Shown here: piece after piece, positions 58,567 to 64,000 of the stretch
Layout: every line of letters begins with the position of its first letter
Position numbering within the stretch: the stretch's first letter is position 1
Assembly (NCBI RefSeq): GCF_030540765.1
Contig: NZ_JAUOEL010000001.1
Location: 558,001-622,000 of the forward strand
DNA: 64,000 bases
Direction of reading: 5' to 3'
Source of the DNA: Flavivirga jejuensis
GTDB taxonomy: Bacteria > Bacteroidota > Bacteroidia > Flavobacteriales > Flavobacteriaceae
The notes under the pieces: generated by a model
What the model was told of the DNA's origin: nothing
What the model saw: the letters and a program-made list of their open reading frames with translations, nothing else
The model's database searches: none
Translations under genes and position numbers: made by a program

Positions 58567-59790
58567 ATGCATATTACACTTCAAAAATCGACAATTGCTA
58601 AGCAATCTTCAATTCAAATAACAGGATCTAAAAGTGAATCCAATAGATTATTACTTTTAAAAGCCCTGTACCCAGAAATTAGTCTGGATAATGTATCAAA
58701 CTCTGATGATAGTAACTTAATGACTAATGCCTTGAGTTCTAATACAGGTTTAGTTGATATTTATCATGCAGGAACTGCTATGCGTTTTTTAACAGCCTAT
58801 TTTTCTGTTCAAGAAGGGAGAGAAGTCGTGCTTACGGGTTCTAAACGGATGAAAGAACGCCCCATAGAGGTTTTGGTAGAAGCACTTCAAGAGCTTGGTG
58901 CAGATATTAGTTATGTTGAAAATGAAGGGTTTCCGCCGATAAAAATAAAAGGAAAAAAACTAATTAAAAATAAAGTATCGCTAAAAGCAAATGTAAGTAG
59001 TCAATATATTTCTGCATTACTGCTTATAGCTTCAAAACTTGAAAACGGATTAGAGCTAACCTTAGTAGGAGACATAACCTCGGTTCCATACATAAAAATG
59101 ACACTTAGTCTATTAGATGAAATAGGAGTAGACGCCACATTTAATGGACATGTTATTACAGTAAAACCAAAAGTTAATGCGCAAACTCCAAAAACATTAA
59201 CTGTAGAATCAGATTGGTCATCAGCATCTTATTATTTTAGCATTGCTGCTATTAGTGAGGTTGGAACAGAAATTAGACTGTCTTCATATAAAGAAAACTC
59301 ATTACAAGGCGATTCGGTTTTAGTAGATATTTATAAGCATTTTGGGGTAAGTGCTGTTTTTAATGATCATGGCGTAATTCTAAAAAAAGAGTTTTCAAAT
59401 TTAGAGCCATTAACTTTAGATTTAAAAAATGCTCCAGATATTGCTCAAACTATTGCAGTAACATGTTTTGCTTTAGGGATATCTTGTGATTTAACAGGGC
59501 TACACACACTCAAAATTAAAGAAACAGACAGATTGGTTGCTTTAAAAAATGAAATCGAAAAATTAGGAGGTCAGGTTGACATTACTGATAAATCTCTGCA
59601 TTTATCAACTTCTACTATTATAAATGAGTTCGTGCCAATAGAGACGTATCACGATCATAGAATGGCCATGGCATTTGCACCACTAGCACTTAAAACGGCA
59701 ATAATTATTAAGGATGCAGAAGTGGTTTCAAAGTCGTATCCAACATTTTGGGATGACTTAAAATCTATTGGATTTAAAATAACTGAATAA
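58567..59790 (+). CDS. aroA: 3-phosphoshikimate 1-carboxyvinyltransferase (EPSP synthase)
   Basis: 407 residues from ATG 58567 (MHITLQKSTI); a TTG at 58543 would add eight residues and is unlikely. Motifs: ITGSKSESNRLLLLKALYP, HAGTAMRFLTAYFS, GSKRMKERPIEVLVEALQELGADI, SSQYISALLLIA, SDWSSASYYFS, KETDRLVALKNEIEKLGG, DHRMAMAFAPLAL. The family usually reads LNAGTAxR at the HAGTAMR site. It makes EPSP for chorismate, which feeds the DAHP/pheA/tyrA operon elsewhere in the window. Confidence 0.95.
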   Translation: MHITLQKSTIAKQSSIQITGSKSESNRLLLLKALYPEISLDNVSNSDDSNLMTNALSSNTGLVDIYHAGTAMRFLTAYFSVQEGREVVLTGSKRMKERPIEVLVEALQELGADISYVENEGFPPIKIKGKKLIKNKVSLKANVSSQYISALLLIASKLENGLELTLVGDITSVPYIKMTLSLLDEIGVDATFNGHVITVKPKVNAQTPKTLTVESDWSSASYYFSIAAISEVGTEIRLSSYKENSLQGDSVLVDIYKHFGVSAVFNDHGVILKKEFSNLEPLTLDLKNAPDIAQTIAVTCFALGISCDLTGLHTLKIKETDRLVALKNEIEKLGGQVDITDKSLHLSTSTIINEFVPIETYHDHRMAMAFAPLALKTAIIIKDAEVVSKSYPTFWDDLKSIGFKITE

Positions 59791-59804
59791 TAATCATTCA
59801 TTTA

Positions 59805-59837
59805 CTTGACAATCGCTATTCGCAGATTGTATATTTG
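59805..59837 (+). promoter_or_regulatory. Promoter of queA
   Basis: CTTG near -33 (59805-59808) and -7 TATATTTG (59830-59837, full consensus), 25 nt before the queA ATG at 59863. Confidence 0.6.
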
Positions 59838-59862
59838 CAGCTTTCAAAAAAACAGACTATAT

Positions 59863-60912
59863 ATGAAATTATCAAACTTTGGCTTCAATTTACCAGAAGA
59901 ACTATTAGCGGAATACCCATCAGAAAATAGAGATGAGTCACGTTTAATGGTTTTAAATAGAAAAGAGCAAACCATAGAGCATAAGTTGTTTAAAGATATT
60001 ATTGACTACTTTGAAGAAGATGATGTTTTAATTCTTAATAATACCAAAGTGTTTCCCGCAAGATTATACGGTAACAAGGAAAAAACAGGAGCGAGAATAG
60101 AAGTGTTTTTGTTAAGAGAATTAAACGAAGAACAACGTCTTTGGGATGTTTTGGTCGATCCAGCTCGTAAAATAAGAATTGGTAATAAATTATATTTCGG
60201 CGATGATGATACATTAGTAGCTGAGGTTATAGATAACACAACATCTAGAGGACGTACATTACGTTTTTTATATGATGGATCGTATACTGAGTTCCGTAGA
60301 AAACTAAACGAACTTGGAGAAACACCACTTCCAAAATATATAAAAAGAGATGTAGAGCCAGATGATGAAGAGCGTTATCAAACGATATATGCAAAAACCG
60401 AAGGTGCTGTAGCAGCTCCAACTGCGGGGCTTCACTTTTCTAAACACTTATTAAAAAGATTAGAAATTAAAGGTGTTGATTTTGCAGAAGTGACTTTACA
60501 TGTTGGGTTAGGTACTTTTAATCCAGTTGAAGTGGAAGATTTGTCGAAACACAAAATGGATAGTGAAGAGTTGAGGATTGAAGAAAAAGCAGCAACTATT
60601 GTAAACAATGGTATAGAGAGTAAAAGACGTATTTGTGCTGTAGGTACTACAGCCATGCGTGCTATAGAAAGTGCTGTGTCGTCGAATGGTAGACTAAATG
60701 AAATTGAAGGGTGGACCAACAAATTTATTTTCCCCCCATACGAATTTAGTATTGCTAATAGTATGATTACTAACTTCCATACTCCAAAATCAACATTGTT
60801 AATGATGGTTTCTGCATTTGCAGGACACGATTTTATAAAAAGAGCTTACGAAGAAGCAGTAAAAGAAAAATACAAATTTTATAGCTATGGCGATGCCATG
60901 TTAATCATTTAA
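59863..60912 (+). CDS. queA: S-adenosylmethionine:tRNA ribosyltransferase-isomerase
   Basis: 349 residues from ATG 59863 ([28 protein letters not shown]). Standard QueA blocks: [129 protein letters not shown]. It transfers the ribosyl of SAM to preQ1 in tRNA to make epoxyqueuosine. Upstream in-frame codons to 59806 overlap the promoter and are not coding. Confidence 0.96.
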   Translation: MKLSNFGFNLPEELLAEYPSENRDESRLMVLNRKEQTIEHKLFKDIIDYFEEDDVLILNNTKVFPARLYGNKEKTGARIEVFLLRELNEEQRLWDVLVDPARKIRIGNKLYFGDDDTLVAEVIDNTTSRGRTLRFLYDGSYTEFRRKLNELGETPLPKYIKRDVEPDDEERYQTIYAKTEGAVAAPTAGLHFSKHLLKRLEIKGVDFAEVTLHVGLGTFNPVEVEDLSKHKMDSEELRIEEKAATIVNNGIESKRRICAVGTTAMRAIESAVSSNGRLNEIEGWTNKFIFPPYEFSIANSMITNFHTPKSTLLMMVSAFAGHDFIKRAYEEAVKEKYKFYSYGDAMLII

Positions 60913-60949
60913 TTCTAGACGTGTTTCAGTATCTTATTTAAATATAAGG

Positions 60950-60979
60950 AAAGCCTTGTTTTAGCAAGGCTTTTTTTTA
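60950..60979 (+). terminator. Terminator of queA
   Basis: AAAGCCTTG-TTTTAG-CAAGGCTTT followed by a T run; ~38 nt after the stop. Confidence 0.9.
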
Positions 60980-61040
60980 GGGCATTATCTATAACTTTCA
61001 ATTAATAAATCAAAAATCGTTAATAGTAAAACCTTTCACT

Positions 61041-61048
61041 ATTTTTGT
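61041..61048 (+). promoter_or_regulatory. -7 box of rlmN, implying a very short or absent 5' leader
   Basis: TATTTTTG ends 7 nt before the rlmN ATG (61056). If used, the start site would fall within a base or two of the start codon. Confidence 0.5.
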
Positions 61049-61055
61049 AACACTT

Positions 61056-62096
61056 ATGGCAACAGGTAAAAAAGACATTCGAGCGTTAACCAAAGACGAT
61101 TTAAGAGAATTCTTTGTAAAACAAGGAGATAAAGCTTTTCGTGGAAATCAGGTTTACGAATGGCTTTGGCAGAAATCGGCACATACTTTTAAGGATATGA
61201 CTAATGTTTCAAAAGAAACACGTCAAATGCTAGAAGATAACTTTGTTATTAACCATATCGAAGTCGATACCATGCAACGTAGTAAAGATGGAACAGTAAA
61301 AAATGCGGTTCGATTACATGATGGTTTAATAGTAGAGTCCGTTTTAATACCAACAGCAACAAGAACAACCGCTTGTGTTTCCAGTCAAGTGGGATGTAGT
61401 TTAGACTGTAAGTTTTGTGCAACGGCACGTTTAAAGCGTATGCGCAATTTAAATCCAGATGAGATTTACGATCAGGTTGTCTCTATAGACAAAGAAAGTC
61501 GTTTATATCATAATCGCCCGCTAAGTAATATTGTTTTTATGGGGATGGGAGAGCCTCTCATGAATTATAACAATGTTATTAAGGCTATTGATAAGATTAC
61601 GTCGCCCGAAGGGCTTGGCATGTCTGCAAAGCGAATTACAGTATCGACATCGGGTGTTCCTAAAATGATTAAAAAAATGGCAGACGATGAAGTGAAATTC
61701 AATTTAGCTGTGTCTCTACACTCGGCTATTGATGACGTTCGTACGTCCATCATGCCCTTTAATGAAACGTTTCCTTTAGTAGATTTAAAAGAAGCATTAG
61801 AATATTGGTATGATAAAACCCAGCGTACCATTAGTTATGAATATGTGGTTTGGAAAGGGATAAATGATACTCAAAAAGATATAGATGCTTTTGTTAAGTT
61901 CTGCAAGTATGTACCATGTAAAGTAAATATAATTGAATACAACCCTATTGATGATGGTCAATTTCAACAAGCTACGAATGTAGCTTTAGAAAATTATATC
62001 AATACCTTAGAAAAGAATAGAATAGTTGTGAATGTGCGTCGCAGCAGAGGAAAAGATATTGATGCCGCTTGCGGACAGTTAGCCAATAAAAGTTAG
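61056..62096 (+). CDS. rlmN: 23S rRNA (adenine-2503-C2)-methyltransferase
   Basis: 346 residues. Radical-SAM cluster cysteines C114, C118, C121 in GCSLDCKFCATARL. GMGEPLMNYNNVIKAI and TVSTSGVPKMIKK are family motifs. The C-terminal Cys339 (DAACGQL), the methyl-carrier/catalytic cysteine of RlmN, is present. It methylates A2503 of 23S rRNA and also tRNA A37. A C-terminal QL motif is retained, favouring RlmN over Cfr. Monocistronic. Confidence 0.96.
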   Translation: MATGKKDIRALTKDDLREFFVKQGDKAFRGNQVYEWLWQKSAHTFKDMTNVSKETRQMLEDNFVINHIEVDTMQRSKDGTVKNAVRLHDGLIVESVLIPTATRTTACVSSQVGCSLDCKFCATARLKRMRNLNPDEIYDQVVSIDKESRLYHNRPLSNIVFMGMGEPLMNYNNVIKAIDKITSPEGLGMSAKRITVSTSGVPKMIKKMADDEVKFNLAVSLHSAIDDVRTSIMPFNETFPLVDLKEALEYWYDKTQRTISYEYVVWKGINDTQKDIDAFVKFCKYVPCKVNIIEYNPIDDGQFQQATNVALENYINTLEKNRIVVNVRRSRGKDIDAACGQLANKS

Positions 62097-62132
62097 AAAC
62101 AAAAAAGCTGTATAGGGTAGCTTTTTTGTTTC
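62096..62132. terminator. Bidirectional terminator between rlmN and T9SS protein
   Basis: GAAACAAAAAAGCT pairs with AGCTTTTTTGTTTC, 14-bp perfect stem around GTATAGGGT, between convergent genes. Confidence 0.9.
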
Positions 62133-62147
62133 CAGATAGGAGAAAAC

Positions 62148-63329
62148 CTAATCTTTTATAATTTTTAACGTTTGCGATTTTTTATTTGCATTTACTGTTA
62201 TCAAATAAATCCCTTTGTTTAGAGGGCTTAAATCGATGGAGTTCCCAGAAATACCTTCTTTGTTTATTTCTACAATACGCTGACCTAATTGATTTGATAT
62301 TAGTATTTTATCAATAGTTTCTGTGGTTTCAATATTCAAAAAGTCCTTAACGGGGTTTGGATAAGCGTTTGTAATTTTTAATTGATTATTGTCAATAGAA
62401 AGCGCAGGGTTTGATCCAGTAGTAAAAGACCAAACTGACGTTCCTGTTGCACCTCCAGTAATATTGTATGATACAGCAGCCCAGTAATAGGTTGTTGAAT
62501 ATTCTAAGCCAAAAAGAGTAAAACTTGTATTGCTAATATCAGCTAATGCCGTTGGAGGGTTCGATGTTCCGAAATAGAAAATATACCCATCAGGAGCCTC
62601 TCCTGTTAAGGCATTTTCCCATGAAAAGGTGTAAGCGGCATCGCTGGCATCAATAACCAAATCTTCATTATAATCGGTGTCTAATGCTAAAGCAACATCT
62701 GTGGCACTATCAATAGGGTTTGGAGTTATTGCTGGATTTGGAATTGGTATAGTTGGTTGTTGAACAGTAATATTATCAATTCCCCAATAATATGAAAAGT
62801 CTCCAACCCACCTAAATCTAACTTGGGCATTTGTAATATCTTTCAATTCTGCTGTGACATCTAAAATAATTGAACCACTTATAAAGGTGTTGGCGGTAAT
62901 TGTCGCTTCGGTGTATGACATAATTTCAACCCAAGAAGCACCATTATAGACTTCAACATAAGCTTCACCTCCAAAACCACTAACGAAGAGGTGATTAAAA
63001 GTCAGTTTTATGTTTGTTAAACCACTACAGTCAAACGCTGGACTTTCTAATGCAGTCTCCTCTGGTCCTCCTCCATACGCATCACTATTAAGAATGGCAT
63101 AATTCCCTGAAAAACCACCTTCTGTGTAAAAAGAAGTATTAAAATCACCAAGGAAAGGTGCAAATCCACCAGTTTCAAAAGTCCAAATATTTCCCGTTGA
63201 TGTCACTTCATTATTAGTCCATCCAGTAGGAAGAGTTAGGTCTGTTTCAAAGTCTTGAGAAATTAAAATTTGCCCGAAAGTAAATGAAACGGAAAAGAGG
63301 AAGAAAGATAATAAGGTAATTTTATTCAT
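62148..63329 (-). CDS. Secreted protein with adhesin/MAM-like, FN3-like and T9SS domains
   Basis: 393 residues. Signal peptide MNKITLLSFFLFSVSFTFGQ. Residues ~22-190 resemble the cleaved-adhesin/MAM jelly-roll (ISQDFETDLTLPTGWTN, YAILNSDAYGG, LESPAFDCSGLTNIKLTFNHLF, YWGIDNITVQQ). A fibronectin III-like segment (~200-305, FSWENALTGEAPDGYIFYFG, YYWAAVSYNITGG) follows, then a T9SS type A sorting domain (~318-393, AYPNPVKDFLNIET ... LKIIKD). No active site is apparent; likely a surface adhesin or carrier module. Monocistronic. Confidence 0.85.
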   Translation of the reverse strand: MNKITLLSFFLFSVSFTFGQILISQDFETDLTLPTGWTNNEVTSTGNIWTFETGGFAPFLGDFNTSFYTEGGFSGNYAILNSDAYGGGPEETALESPAFDCSGLTNIKLTFNHLFVSGFGGEAYVEVYNGASWVEIMSYTEATITANTFISGSIILDVTAELKDITNAQVRFRWVGDFSYYWGIDNITVQQPTIPIPNPAITPNPIDSATDVALALDTDYNEDLVIDASDAAYTFSWENALTGEAPDGYIFYFGTSNPPTALADISNTSFTLFGLEYSTTYYWAAVSYNITGGATGTSVWSFTTGSNPALSIDNNQLKITNAYPNPVKDFLNIETTETIDKILISNQLGQRIVEINKEGISGNSIDLSPLNKGIYLITVNANKKSQTLKIIKD

Positions 63330-63513
63330 AAGCTATTTAATTAGTTATTAATATAATTAACATATAAAATATTTCTTACAAAACACTATTTTGTCGATCA
63401 AGTGTTTTTTTTAAAGATTAATAGTACAAGTATTTAGAAAAGGAACTTTCGAGGATCTATTGTAGTAATATTTTAACTTTATTAGTAATTTCGCGAAGAA
63501 TAAGTTTTGAATA

Positions 63514-64000
63514 TTGAAAATAGTAGAGCAAATAAAGCAACCCATAGACTATGAAATGGATCTTTTCGAGCAAAAGTTCCAACTATCTATGTCGAGTAAA
63601 GTAGCTTTGCTTAACAGGATTACGCATTATATTGTAAACAGAAAGGGAAAACAAATGCGCCCTATGTTTGTTTTTCTGGTTTCTAAAATGGTGTCTAATG
63701 GAGAAGTTAGTGAACGAACTTATAGAGGCGCCTCGGTAATTGAACTTATTCATACAGCAACTTTAGTACATGATGATGTTGTTGATGATAGTAATCGCAG
63801 ACGTGGATTTTTCTCTGTTAATGCTCTTTGGAAAAATAAAATAGCCGTTTTAATAGGTGATTATTTATTGTCTAAAGGATTGCTTTTAAGTATAGATAAT
63901 AATGATTTCGATTTACTCAAAATTATTTCTATTGCCGTTCGAGAAATGAGTGAAGGTGAATTGCTTCAAATTGAAAAAGCCAGAAAGCTTGATATAACAG
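63514..64000 (+). CDS. Polyprenyl (octaprenyl-type) diphosphate synthase, 3' end outside window
   Basis: Open to the end of the window; 162 residues visible. The start is TTG at 63514, giving MKIVEQIKQPIDYEMDLFE, the usual N-terminus; no ATG fits before the conserved block. Motifs: RKGKQMRPMFVFLV and the first aspartate-rich motif LVHDDVVDDSNRRRG (DDxxD). IGDYLLSKGLLL follows. The enzyme condenses isopentenyl diphosphate onto an allylic primer for quinone side chains. Chain length and the second DDxxD cannot be judged. Confidence 0.92.
   Translation, partial: MKIVEQIKQPIDYEMDLFEQKFQLSMSSKVALLNRITHYIVNRKGKQMRPMFVFLVSKMVSNGEVSERTYRGASVIELIHTATLVHDDVVDDSNRRRGFFSVNALWKNKIAVLIGDYLLSKGLLLSIDNNDFDLLKIISIAVREMSEGELLQIEKARKLDIT

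Overview
The window reads as chromosomal DNA from a member of the Flavobacteriaceae (Bacteroidota), probably marine. Five lines of evidence support this: AT-rich composition; promoters of the Bacteroidota type (-33 TTTG, -7 TAnnTTTG) with few Shine-Dalgarno sequences; several secreted proteins ending in a type IX secretion (T9SS) type A sorting domain; a gliding-motility ABC ATPase (GldA); and an alginate-lyase-like PL6 enzyme next to a GH64 beta-1,3-glucanase, which together suggest brown-algal polysaccharides. No tRNA, rRNA, CRISPR array or complete transposase gene was found.

Layout. 1-1.3 kb: end of a TPR-like protein. 1.3-7.6 kb: methionine operon under a SAM-I riboswitch (metY, a MetX-aspartokinase-homoserine dehydrogenase fusion, metZ). 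7.7-17.2 kb: accessory region with a large secreted FN3/GEVED protein, a GNAT acetyltransferase, a TetR regulator with two matching operators and a lipoprotein, a LytS/LytTR two-component pair and an Rrf2 regulator. 17.3-25.2 kb: GH64 and PL6 secreted enzymes sharing an almost identical 3' end and similar upstream regions, a small secreted protein, two MITE-like insertions, and a wrecked second copy of the Rrf2 gene. The two Rrf2 copies flank this block as direct repeats.

25.2-35.2 kb: assimilatory sulfate reduction and cysteine synthesis (DUF2061, cysH, cysD, cysN, HEPN-fused sulfite reductase, two siroheme genes, a ferredoxin-NADP reductase, cysE, cysM). 35.3-40.5 kb: second SAM-I riboswitch, then a split methionine synthase with an ABM-domain gene between its halves, and metF. 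Sulfide made by the cys operon feeds CysM and MetY/MetZ. Homoserine from the fusion protein is acetylated by the same polypeptide, sulfhydrylated, and methylated by MetH using MetF-derived methyl-THF.

40.5-46.8 kb: PagL-like outer-membrane protein, GIN-domain lipoprotein, ackA-pta and gldA. 46.9-51.2 kb: aromatic amino acid operon (prephenate dehydratase, aminotransferase, prephenate dehydrogenase, DAHP synthase-chorismate mutase). It is preceded by an unannotated 27-residue leader peptide packed with Phe, Tyr and Trp codons and an intrinsic terminator, which is a textbook attenuator layout. 51.2-64 kb: mostly housekeeping genes (rsgA, dtd, membrane hydrolase, two DUF3857 proteins, MazG-like, aroA, queA, rlmN), a T9SS protein, and the start of a polyprenyl synthase.

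Several families of short GC-rich palindromes are scattered between genes, especially in the cys, met and tyrA regions. They often abut start codons, and some have become part of protein termini.
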